A DNA stretch of 64,000 nucleotides from Liriodendron chinense (lineage: Eukaryota; Streptophyta; Magnoliopsida; Magnoliales; Magnoliaceae), in assembly GCA_003013855.2 (NCBI GenBank), contig ML058336.1, positions 806,001 through 870,000 on the forward strand, given 5' to 3'. Positions 11,186-22,140 of this stretch are shown here, piece by piece. The stretch's first letter is position 1. Every line of letters starts with the position of its first letter. Position numbers and translations under genes: made by a program. The notes beneath the pieces are model-generated. The model saw only the letters and a list, made by a program, of their open reading frames with translations. It ran no database searches and was not told the DNA's origin.

Positions 11186-11651
11186 TGTAAGGCTCCATTG
11201 GGTGGGCCACACATGATCATCGGTTTAGATCATGACCGTTGGATTATTCAGATTGAGCGATTCAGTGGGCCCCACTACAGTTGTGATCATTGCAAGTAGG
11301 TTTGGGGCGGGACGCTTGAACCGTGTTCCCTATACGCGGTTATTAAGTCTGATATGGAAACCTACGGTGTGGAGACCCTAGAGGAGAGAAGTGTGATGGG
11401 TAAGCTTCTCTGGCCCTCTTTCCTATAAATATACGTCTTGGTCCCCTCACCAACATATAAGAGAAAACCCTAGTCCCATTGAGTGGTTCTCCTAAAGGTG
11501 TAAGGTGCGGAAGACCAAGAGTTCTTCTCGGCAACACGGCGGCATCGGGAATGTCTTCCCAATCAGGTATGGCTTTAAGATTACAGTATGGAATCTCCAT
11601 TATTCGATGCATAGACGATCCGATTATTCCGCATTAAGATTAAGTTTAACA
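11186..11651 (+). repeat. 3' LTR of the copia element
   Basis: Same length as the 5' LTR and 98.9 percent identical to it by direct comparison. It is followed by the TSD GTATG. Confidence 0.97.
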
Positions 11652-11795
11652 GTATGTGGGTCTCAGTAAAGTAGATTGTGTGTGCCATCACCAACCTCAT
11701 TGGTGCCTGATGGGATTTGACTGGGCGATATGCCGTTGTCAGGGATGGTTAATTGGCTCTCCTCTCCTTCCCCAAGCTGAGGGGCTGATTGTCTG

Positions 11796-12190
11796 AGAGG
11801 CCACCATGATGTATGGCTTTTACCCCACATGGTACTCCAGCCATTTTGCCATATTAATTTCGGTTATGATTTAAAAAATAGGCAGAACCAAAGCTCAGGT
11901 AGACCACACCACATTATGGAGTGTTGCCAATGACATGCACTATTGAAACCTTCTTGATGCTCACTGTGATGTTTAATTATTTGCTACCTAACATGTTCGT
12001 AAAGTCATATAAATCTAGATGAAGTGCAAACGCATATATCAAATTGATCTATAATTTTCGTGGCCTTTAATGCCACCACGTGATCTACTTGAGCCATGGA
12101 TCTGCCTAATTTTTTGGCCTATGAACTAAAATTGTCTAGCAAAATAGATGGACAATGCGGATAAAACCAATTCATCATGGTGGCCCCTCA
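11796..12190. repeat. Foldback element, diverged copy
   Basis: Left end GAGGCCACCATGATGTATGG, right end TTCATCATGGTGGCCCCTC. The interior is recognisable (AACCAAAGCTCAGGTAGACC, ATGGATCTGCCTAATTTT), but the centre is more diverged than in other copies. Confidence 0.65.
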
Positions 12191-12227
12191 ATGAGCCAGC
12201 TTGTCCAGAGCGAGGGACAGGCGGGGT

Positions 12228-13467
12228 TGTAACAACCTGTAATTTTGGATGTCAACTCACACGTACATAAGTAGGTATAGTAGCATTCATTCAACCATAA
12301 GTATATAGATTGATCAATTTTAACCGTCCATCTCTAGTCTAGTGTGAATCAAAACCTTAGGAAATGATTTTCACTCATAGATTAAGTCATCCAACTGTTG
12401 ATTCTTAAAATGAACCATCAAATACCTTGGTATTTTCACTCGATTATCAAAACCAACCGTAGAACTACTCTAACACCATTAGATGAAGACATCTGACCGT
12501 CCATCACAATTATATCGACCAAACGGTTCATCCAAAAATTACAATAGACCATTCGCATTGTATCCAACCAAGTTGAAGATTACCCTAAATCGTAGAGCCC
12601 AGATCTTATCAAATCATTTACTTTATGTGAATACATCCCAACGCGTTTCCTATTTATTTTCATTAAGTAGGTTGTTGATGGACTACGTTGATTGATACAT
12701 GCTCATTTATATATTATTTAAGTAATTGTCATTTACAATAAATGGCATGAAATGTTGCCTCTCAAAAGGAGAGATGGAATATACGGATGTGATTTATTGC
12801 ACGCACACATCCATTGTTGTGCCTAGAGTCTGACTTTGGAAGACTGGTAGGTACTTAAGTACCCGGTTACCTAGGGATCATCCTAAAAGCCCACTAGCAT
12901 GTGGAAGTCCACCTATAAGGAAGAGGGAGCTGATTGATAGGATCCAATCGAAGTAAGTGGAAGACTGAGTATATGCCTACTTATGCATCATATCATGTTC
13001 ATTTCATTCGTGCATTAATCATGTATTATCTATATTTGATTGCATGTGTGTTTCATGTTTAGTTGAAATGTATATGAACTGTATTGGGTTACTCATTAGT
13101 CTTCCTCGCTGACGAAAGTAAATATATATAGATGCTACATATGATATACAAGAGCAGGAACCTGATCAAGTGGAGGAACCACCAAATATCTTAACAAAGG
13201 AAGAATTGGTTGCTCTGAATCAAGATGCTTAGCCAATCTTTTTTTTTTTTTTATGACATTATCAATAAGTCCCAAATGGGTGGACCATTGTGTATGAATT
13301 GTATTTTTATTTAATTGTTGTCAAATGGTATTTTGAACTTAGTACATATATAATCTCATGCCTCTATAATAGTCTGAGTTTTAAATTAAGTGCATTTGTG
13401 CATGAGTCATACCCCATAGCCTGGGCCTGAGGGTGCACACTCTATGTCTAGATTTCAGGGCATGACA
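12228..13467 (+). mobile_element. Gypsy-type solo LTR (about 1.24 kb), internally deleted
   Basis: Starts TGTAACAACCTG and ends CAGGGCATGACA, typical outer words of Gypsy LTRs. It is homologous, in inverse orientation, to LTR parts at 14790-15113 (its first ~320 bp) and 18162-19104 (its last ~920 bp). The two parts join here near 12548 without the middle section those copies have. No clear TSD (GGGGT before, GTGTG after), so it may be a rearranged rather than simple solo LTR. Confidence 0.65.
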
Positions 13468-14789
13468 GTGTGTATTGCGACCAAAATTTCTGGTTGATGC
13501 GGTTTCTAATTTCTATTGGTTTGATCATTCTTGAATATCCATGATTAGGTGGGCCTTACATGAGTTGTTATAAGTTTGTAGACTAAGCCGTTAACGAAGT
13601 CTTTGGTGTAAGCTTGGACAGGAAAGATGAGGACTCATCAATGGCGATCTTGGAACTAAGGTGTTTCCCTTCTATCTGAGGTCATTGGGTGGTCTAGATT
13701 ACATGCAAGGAACTTGTGGCCCACCCGCTTTGAAGATTTAAGATCGATTGATCGGTTTTGAATTTTGAATCACTTGACATTTGCATGCTTCGAGGAGTGT
13801 AAACGAAATGGAGACTGTGATTGGTTATTGGATATGTCTTGCACTGGAAGTAGGGTAGTCGTTAGATGTGGGATGGTGTAGAAGAAAGTTGGACAGCTGA
13901 GATTTGTTGTAAAGGTGTGCTAGTTGTTGTTGGAGCAGAAGGATAGGGGTTTTCGTTTTGGATTCCTCTCGCATGCGGAAAAACGGGGGACCACACAATT
14001 AGCCCACGATTATCAAGTGGGGTCCACTGAGTTTATGGAAGAGAAATCCAGGTCGTCTATTGAGTACGATGGTTTGGGATGTTTTGACAATATATGAAAG
14101 GCCTAGATTTGATCCGCTGCTAGCGTTGTTTCTCTGTCATAATTGAACCACATAATCTGATTTAACAAGGACGATTGAGGTTTGAGAAGAAAATCTTCAA
14201 CCTACAAATCTGAATTTTGATTCACGTACAAGTGCATGTACACGTGTTGTGCATGGGCCAATGCTTGATGATTGTGAGAAATCTACTCCATCCATTTGCT
14301 TCATTAGATCATGCATGGTGGATTGCACTATGGTTGACGATCAACATTAGTGGTGAGTGCGAGACCCAGTCCATTGGTATTGGAAGAAGAAAACGTGGAG
14401 AGAAGCTCTCAGGACGTGTTTTCCCTTCTTCTTTTTTTCCTTCTCTATATGCATATCTATAATATAATATAATATAATATAATATATTACCTATCTCTCA
14501 TCTGTGTGTAATCAGAGATCGGATATCTCATCTTACCCTTTTTATATAAAATGCTTTTAATGCACGTATCTCCTTTTCTCACCGTCCATTCAGAATTAAA
14601 CTTCATCATATACCTTCATTTTATGTGCTCTATCTATCGATTAATTTTGGCCCTTGATCTATTAAGGATGACCAAGATGAATTTCTAATGGCTTACATCT
14701 AACCATAATTCGAAAACAACATTTATTAGAGTCATATATGAAGGCTATTCGGTAGTTTAAGAGTACACCCTATGGTCTTCTTAACGAAC
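13468..14789. other. Unassigned 1.3 kb, perhaps LTR middle section
   Basis: No gene recognised. It lies between two oppositely oriented LTR pieces and could be the U3 middle of the minus-strand LTR at 14790-15113. An AATAT-type simple repeat sits at about 14458-14486. Confidence 0.4.
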
Positions 14790-16087
14790 AGTCTATTGTA
14801 ATTTTTAGGATGGACCGTTCGGTCGATATAATTGTGATGGACGGTCAGATGTCTTCATCTAATGATGTTAGAGTAGTTCTACGGTTGGTTTTGATAATCA
14901 GGTGGAAATACCAAGGTATTTGATGGTTCGTTTTAAGAACCAATGGTTGGATGACTTCATTGGTGGGTAAAAATCACTCCCTAAAGTTTTGATTCACACT
15001 AGACTAGAGACGGATGGTTAAAATTGATCAATCTACATACTTATGGTTGAATGAATGCTACTATACCTACTTATGTACATGTGAGTTCGCATCCAAAATT
15101 AAGGGTCGTTACATTCTACCCCCCTTAAAATAATCTCGTCCTCAAGATTCCAACACTTGAGTAATGTAAACAACAATCATATGATAGGTAAATATAATTA
15201 CTATATTACTTATAAAGTACGGTCTTACATATACAAGTATATATACAGTTAACTATAGAATTGTAAATTCTCACAATCTGCCCCCCTTAGAAAAAAATTT
15301 GACATAGTAGGTTTACCCACTTAGAGATGTCTAAACTAGATTTTAGATGACATAAAAATTCTAAGTAAGATTTTTAAGTTTTACACACATCACATCAAAA
15401 GTGAGGGAACCTTACAGGTTTGATCACTAAGTTTTTTATTCAACACAACACTCGATAGGATTTTTTTTTAAATAAGGTATGGAATGCCTAAAAATGTATG
15501 CGATCATATAGTTAGGAGTAGGGTTTGGTTGTTAGCAAATTTCAATGGTTTGAATAATCACATACGAGGGTCGTATACAAGATAAACATGTTGGATTATA
15601 AGTAGACATGTTTACCATTTGATGAAAATTTTTGAAGTTAATTTATAATGATCAAATGGTCTAAAAGTGATATTAATATCGGGATTTCAAGTTCTAAAGA
15701 TAAATAGAATTTTTCAAGGGTTGAAGAAATGGTTCAACATACATGAGAACGTTTATTAGGTTTCAGGGATTAATATAGAGTGTTTGGTTCGAGTGTGTGT
15801 AACTTGTTATTCAAATCCTTATTTATAGCAAGCTTTAGAAGCGTGATCCAGTTAAGGTATAGCCCTAAAAAAATAGTTTAGTGCTCAACTACTCTACTTA
15901 TTTCATGATTTAATCATGACTGAAATCTATGGATAATTTCTGATTAGATGATCACAAAACAATTTTAGAATGACAGTATCGAGATACGTATTGACGTTAA
16001 ATGCAGAAATTTCTGATTTTGATGACTCTGGTCATACTGATGATTTCAACACCTCTAGACATTAAATTGATTTTAAACTTTGTATGT

Positions 16088-16146
<59 letters not shown>

Positions 16147-19104
16147 TTTATTAAATTTTCAACCTAAAATGAGATCTATCGAAAACCTTAAACTTTAGAC
16201 CGTGAAGGCTGTCTAGACACCGATGTTTTTTTATTAGTTCTAATCAAAATTTTGTACAAGTAAAATTGTGATTCACACTTTTTTTTAAATATCCAAGAGT
16301 GTCTAATTTATATTAATTAAAATTAGGGTCCTCCACCCACAAAATAAGGAAAAATTTAAGTAAAGATTCTCTATCGATTAAAATGGGTAGAACAAGAGTT
16401 TCAAAAATAAATCCAGTGTGATTGTCAATCTGATCAGGTTTGTGAGGCTTTTATACAGACTCTAAGTACCCTTAAACACAACCCTTAGATTATTATAACC
16501 TTGGAAGTAAAGATGAGAAGACTAATAGATAAGGTCAAGTTAATTTTTGTTTTTAGAATGACTGTTTGGGTCTAGCTGGCATGGTTTTATCGACATCCCT
16601 GAGTTGCTATGTTCATATTGGCCATCATGCCTTACTACGTTGCAAAAATGATTTTATTGCTACTTCATCATTGCCATCATCTAGTGAAGTAGTTCACATG
16701 CTGCATCCAAAGGCTGAATGTTGGGCCCTGCAGGATTCGCCTGCATTATCGTGGGAGACAAAGGCAGTCGAGTACTTGGCCCAGCGTTACCTTGAGTTGT
16801 TACAAGTTGGGGAGGAGTAGGATTTTGTTGTTCCTCAACAAACTCTTCATTTTCTACATCATTCTCATCTTGGTGTTGCTCTAACACTTCCTCAACTAAT
16901 ATCGCAGGGTCTATTATATTACTGGTCCATGGGGCACTAGTACTAGTTGAAGGAACAAGAATATGAAGGCTTTTGGATCTCTTAAGGGCTATAATTACCG
17001 GGGAGGAATGGATTTTAGTACCAAGGAATAACTAGAGGGGTTTATTGTACTTAAGTAAGTAAGAAAGAATATTGTTATGGGGGTATAAATCTGGACAATT
17101 TGATTCGTGTCCTTCCAAGGTCTGTTCCAGTACTGGTTTGTCACTTTAACGATTAAATTTTTACACCTAAATTTTAATGGAACTTCCCTAATCAGTCCAC
17201 CTAGCTACTGTAAAATTTCAAAATTTTCTACTAATTACAGAATTCTCTAAAATTCCCATGGTAAAATCTGTCCAGAAATAAGTACTTTCTGACCAGTTTG
17301 AACAAATTTGATAAATCTGTACAGTATCTGATGGGTTCCAAATTTCTAACTATTTTTCTTTTGTACTAAATTTATCTAGGTACAATCAAGCTTTTGAGTC
17401 ACCTAGATCGAAGTTGTACTCTAATAGATATGAATTTTATAATTAACTCCAATTCTGCTATCCATTGTTGTTCAGCAGGATAAATGTTAAAGATAATTTC
17501 GATACTGATTTTCTATTTTATAAACTTTATTTTTACACTCTTTTTTTTTTTTTTTGTAGATTTTCTTATGGGTCTACTTATCTTTTATAAAATTTTAACT
17601 TATTCTTAGAAGTAGAAAATTTTATAAAATTCATATAGTACAATCTTTCTGGTTTTTGAGATATTTTTGACTCGTTTATAGAAATTTACTAAATTTGTCT
17701 AGTCACTGATAGGTTTATATTTTTTTACTAATTTTATATTTATACTACACTTACCCAGCTACGATTGGCACATTAAATCATCCTGATCAGAGCTGTATAT
17801 TAATTGATATGAATTTCATAAGTGACAATAATTCTGCTGAATATTGTTGTCCAACAGAATTTTTATGTAATAAAATTATCTAAAATACCTAATTATTATA
17901 AAGCAGACTATAAATCAATTATCAATAACAATAAAGCACCCTAAGTCCATATTAGACTCTAGATGAGCAGTAAACATTTCAATTTTATTTTATATAGGAT
18001 TCTTAATTTTGATTTCTAAGTTCTCGACATTTACCGCAATCATTTAGGAAAGGTCCTATGTCTGGTTTCTAATTTTCAAGAGTTTAACATTTATGTATAA
18101 GAGCGGGGATCATAACTTACAGGATACTACGTTTTTAAAAAACATCTTTCTGATACCATTCTGTCATGCCCCGAAATCTGGACACAGAGTGTGGACCCTT
18201 AGTGTCAAGTTATGGGATATGACTCATGCACAAATGCACTTAATTTAAAACTCAGACTGTTATAGAGGCATGAGATCATATATGTACTAAGTTCAAAATA
18301 TCATTTGATAATAATTAAATAAAAATACAATCCATACACAATGATCCACCCATTTGGGACTTATTGATAATGTCATCAAACGAAAATAAAACAGAAAAAT
18401 GATTGGCTAAGCATCTTGATTCATGGCAACCACTTCTTCCTTTGTTGAGATATTTAGTGGTTCCTCCACTTGATCACGTTCCTACTCTTGTATATCATAT
18501 GTATCATCTGTATATATTTACTTCCCTCATCGGGGAAGTCCAGTGAGTAACCTAATATAGTTCATATGTATTTCAAGTAAACATAATACGCATATGCAAT
18601 CAAATACTAGATAATATATGATTAATGCACAAATAAAATGAACATGATATGATGCATCAAGTGGGCATATACTTAGTCTTCCACTTGCTTCGATTGGATC
18701 TCATCAATCAGCTCCTCCTTCCTTGTAGGCGGACTTCCATATGCTAGTGGGCTTCCACGATGGTCCCTAGGTAACCGGGTACTTAAGTACCTACCGGTCT
18801 TCCAGAGTTAGACTCCAGGCACAACAATGCATGAGTGTGTGCAATAAATCATATCTGTACGTTCCATCTCTCCTTTTAAGAGGCAACATTCTATCGCATT
18901 TATTGTAAATGGCAATTACTTAAATAATATATAAACGAGCATGTATCAATCAACATAGTCCATTACACAACCTACTTAATGAAAATGAATAGGAAACACG
19001 TTGGGATGTACTCACCTAAAGTAAATGATTTGATAAGATCTCTGCTCTACGATTTAGGGTAATCTTCAACTTGGCTTAACTTGGTTAGATACAATGTGAA
19101 CTGG
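14790..19104 (-). mobile_element. Non-autonomous Gypsy-type LTR element, minus strand
   Basis: On the minus strand the order is: LTR end CATGACA (18162), primer-binding site TGGTATCAGA (18149-18158), internal domain, polypurine tract AAGGGGGGTAGAA (about 15114-15126), LTR start TGTAACGACCC (15113). That is a correct LTR element layout. The 5' LTR is only traceable to about 19104 and the 3' LTR to about 14790. The 3 kb internal domain has no reverse transcriptase or integrase, so it would depend on another element. It carries a (TA)n run at 16091-16142 and AT-rich text. Confidence 0.75.
16681..16887 (-). CDS. Short acidic/proline-rich frame, possible gag N-terminal remnant
   Basis: A 68-codon frame with an acidic N-terminus (NDVENEEFVEEQQ) and a proline- and glutamine-rich middle. 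It lies about 1.3 kb after the primer-binding site of the minus-strand LTR element, where gag would sit. The composition resembles N-termini of Gypsy gag proteins, but I see no diagnostic motif. May be chance. Confidence 0.3.
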   Translation of the reverse strand: MLEQHQDENDVENEEFVEEQQNPTPPQLVTTQGNAGPSTRLPLSPTIMQANPAGPNIQPLDAACELLH

Positions 19105-19692
19105 TGCGACTTAAACAAGTTCCGTCGAGACTTATTGATGTTTTAACCTGAGAAATGCATACTAACCTATCAACCCTTGATCTAGGGTTCTTAGGCTCTC
19201 GAATCAAAATACAACTAGTTCAATAACTCTACTTAGTGTGTCAACTCACAGAGTCATTATAAAGGAAATGATATTAATGTTCTATTTTTTAAATGAAAGG
19301 GTGAAATCAATTAAAAGAGAACTTATCTGATGAATGGGAACTATGAAACTTGGTTTAGCCCTCAAATGATCAGATTTGTTGCATCAGGGGATTGAATCGC
19401 CATGTCAACTTACTTAAATTCGATGCATCTTACTTTTTTTCCTTCTCTTCTTGTTCTCTTCTTTGATTTCTGTTCTTCCATACAGTTCAGCACCCAAATG
19501 TTAGAAGCCAACTACTCAGCACGTCATGCTCTCTCTCTCTCTAGCCTTCTCCTTTTCTGAACTCTCTAAAAGCTTGCTGGAACACTCCTACTCAACATTT
19601 TTCTGTTTCATTTTCGTTTGATGACATTATCAATAAGTCCCAAATGGGTGGACCATTGTGTATGGATTGTATTTTTATTTAATTGTTATCGG
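19105..19692. other. LTR-flanking DNA with a stray plus-strand LTR fragment
   Basis: 19105-19597 may be the upstream middle of the minus-strand LTR, and no gene is seen. 19598-19692 repeats, on the plus strand, LTR sequence also found at 13250-13325 and, inverted, at about 18290-18390 (shared GACATTATCAATAAGTCCC). This indicates rearrangement at the element edge. Confidence 0.55.
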
Positions 19693-19953
19693 ATGGCCTG
19701 GTTTTCTGTATTGTCTATTCACCATTCTCTGCATTTTTTAAGTGCATTTTATGGCACATGCAAGGCATGTAACCCTCCCACACTTTCTAAACGGTTTTCA
19801 TGGTGAGATAGAAATGATGGACGGATTGGATCTTCTGAACAACACTTCACATGGTTGGTTATGCTTAAAAGGGTTTTTATTGGACCCGGTCTCATCCTAG
19901 AATTTTCTTGTCATTGCAATTCCATGCGGTCGTGCACCAGCACCAAAGTCAAC

Positions 19954-19955
19954 GC

Positions 19956-20009
<54 letters not shown>

Positions 20010-20261
20010 AATGCTCACTTGGGCACTTCTCTCACGAGAAACTGTTTCCTTCTTTTATAGCCCACCAAAGTTCTAAAACAAGTTGAAAGATGGGCCCTGG
20101 GGATTTTTGGGGTGTTGCATCACGTGGATGGCTCAGATTTTGGGCTCACGTCATGTATATATATGTAGATATATTTTAGGTTAGTTCACACATTCCACTG
20201 TTAGTACACACATCCACACAGTTAGTCACCCTCCAATGTTAGTACACACATCCACACTGTT
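19954..20261. mobile_element. 308-bp insertion with (TG)23 and GTTAGTACACAC repeats
   Basis: The paralogous segment at 36210-36240 reads straight through AAAGTCAACACATCG. Here 308 bp intervene, with AGTCAAC repeated on both sides (19947-19953, 20262-20268). The insert opens with a TG run (19961-20006) and closes with two to three copies of GTTAGTACACACATCCACAC. A related piece in inverse orientation is at 24010-24098. No superfamily assigned. Confidence 0.6.
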
Positions 20262-20469
20262 AGTCAACACATCGATTTTAAAGCCATTGGATAGACAGTT
20301 GGCTGCGATAATTGAACACTGTCAAACGACCCTGCACGTGCGGGGTGGAACTCCGCATGGGAACATATTGGGCAAGGGTGGAGGGATAATCACAACTCAC
20401 ACCATAAACGGCCCCCTGTGGGAGAATATATTACTGATGGCATATTTGTTGGGACCACAAAGTTTTTGG

Positions 20470-20610
20470 ATGCATTACCGAGGGCCTCGTTGCAAAAAAA
20501 TTCGCCGTCTAGGGGCTTTACCGGGACTAACTAGTAAAAGACCTAGACCCGAAAGTGATCTTAGAAACCAATCGCATTCCGGGAAAAGATCTCAATATTG
20601 TATTCGTCTG
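20470..20610 (+). pseudogene. rps4: Nuclear plastid DNA insert: 5' part of plastid rps4
   Basis: Read from the ATG at 20470, the frame gives YRGPR then KKIRRLGALPGLTSKRPR and LRNQS, the unmistakable N-terminus of plastid ribosomal protein S4. Homology stops after YCIRL at about 20610, where about 45 of the usual ~200 residues have been covered. A 3-nt loss near the start and changes such as RGPRCKK mark it as non-functional. The frame around it is otherwise unrecognised. It sits in one copy of the segmental repeat and is absent from the copy at 36080-36700, so it arrived after those copies separated or was lost from the other. Confidence 0.9.
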
Positions 20611-20635
20611 GCAAATAAACATTAGAGTGGGTCTT

Positions 20636-20793
20636 AAGAATTTTTAATTGTAGGCATTTAATGGCCACTATTTCCTGTGGTGTGGTAGACTTGAGTTTTT
20701 TACCTGTTTCATTTTTGGGTTCATCTTATAAAATGAGTTGGCAAAATGGATCAACAGCTTAGATATACAATGCATACATCAATGTGGGTCCCA
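20636..20793. repeat. Foldback element, right-arm fragment
   Basis: Contains CACTATTTCCTGTGGTGTGG, CAAAATGGATCAACAGC and GCATACATCAATGTGGGTCCC, the right arm of the family; the left arm is missing. Confidence 0.6.
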
Positions 20794-20865
20794 CACTCAA
20801 GGTACCAACGAAATCATTGGATCACTGGTTCCGGGGAACTAGCTAAGTTGCATCCTTATACTCCT

Positions 20866-22140
20866 TGCTATACCAATACTTGCCAAGTTGACACACGTGT
20901 GGGATATCAAACCGTGCTTGGGCACTAACCATGCAGATGACCTTGCCAAAAGGATCAGGACCGTCCACTAATTAGGTCGGCCCCACGTGTATCTCATATG
21001 TGAACCGTAAGCCGGTCCACTCATATTGGTTGAGCAATCCTAATTACCTCTAATCAGTGGTCACTTGTTTGATGAAAAGGAACATCAGACAATAAGGGCC
21101 CCATTTGGATACCATCAAATAAGTTACTTTTTCTACTTACAACAGTAGATAAGTAACTTATTTGAGAGAAGTAAGTTTGGTTTGTGACCAATTATAAATA
21201 ACTTTTTTTATTTAAAGTTATTCAATCACTGCATTTTAATGAGTATAAATTAAGATAAGCTACTTATGGCATCTAAAGTAACTTAACATCTAAACACCCC
21301 TAAATGTCCAAAGTCCCATTTTAGATATACCATGAAATTATTGGATTAAGATTATTTGATTAGGTAATTGTTTGATTGATTTTTGACAAATAAGGGACAT
21401 GCCTGGATCCACTTAATTTGACCGTCCAAGTATCCCAATGCAACTAGAAACATTTGATTATTCACCTTCGTGAATGGAATTACCCACTTCTAGAATTTCT
21501 AATTTCTTCACGTTTGGGATTTCTAGAATTTCTGAAGGGTGGGGTCCGGGTCCCTTTATGTAGACCTTAGCAGAAAGAGCTTTTACACAAGTCGCATAAA
21601 AGGATTAAGGAAGAAATTGTTTTGCATAAAAGGGTTAAGGAAGAAATTGTTTTGAAAAAATTCGATCAATTTTAATTCAGATTACTACTCCAAAACAGAT
21701 CAAATTGCGGCATTTATTGAGTCCACGAACAAATCCTTAACCTCATGCTGGGATTAGGAAAATGATAAAAGAGCGTCTCTACGATGAGATGATAAGAGAC
21801 TTTCAACCTTACACGTGGTGTAAGGTACGGTGGATGAGGGCTGTCCAAACCATTTTTTTCACCAGTCATTTGCAGCCAGCAAGTGGTCCACATCTGATAT
21901 TTCTTTACACCTTTTTCCACCACTCATTTACAACTAATTCCTCAAGAGGGAGCTTTAGACGTCCACCACAGTGTACATGTGTCTGTTAATGTGACAAGTG
22001 TGTGGAATCTGAGATTTCCATCAGGTGAGTTATACTGTTAAGATCTTTTGGGACAAGAATAGGTCATTTAACACCTCAGGTGGGCCACAGCATATCAAAA
22101 CAAATGAATGGATAGAAAAATTTGCCAGTTAATCCCCTTT
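20866..22140. repeat. Segmental repeat, copy A1 (shortened)
   Basis: Starts at TACCAATACTTGCCAAGTTGACACACG and shares an ordered series of words with 22235-25747, 36790-40620 and 41489-43318: CCTTGCCAAAAGGATCAGG, GGTCCACTCATATTGGTT, CTTTCAACCTTACACGTGG, GGGCTGTCCAAACC. All copies are direct. No gene is evident inside. Confidence 0.75.
21096..21300. mobile_element. Tourist-like MITE (205 bp, TAA target site)
   Basis: Termini GGGCCCCATTTGGATACC and the inverse of ATCTAAACACCCC, with TAA on each side (21093-21095, 21301-21303). A 3-bp TAA duplication with GGGCC-type ends fits PIF/Harbinger MITEs. A decayed copy is at about 37016-37200 in the paralogous segment, so the insertion predates that duplication. 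Confidence 0.75.

Larger units (their letters stand above)
4023..11651 (+). mobile_element. Complete Ty1/copia LTR retrotransposon (7629 bp)
   Basis: Two 466-bp LTRs bound the element (4023-4488, 11186-11651), starting TGTAAG and ending TTTAACA. The 5-bp TSD GTATG is perfect on both sides (4018-4022, 11652-11656). The primer-binding site, gag, pol and polypurine tract follow in order. Within pol, integrase precedes reverse transcriptase, which defines the copia type. The LTRs differ at 5 of 466 positions, pointing to a recent insertion. The element is probably not autonomous now, because gag and pol are in different frames and pol has a stop at 10510. Unusual points are the 2.1 kb leader and the roughly 0.5 kb tail after pol. 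Confidence 0.97.
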
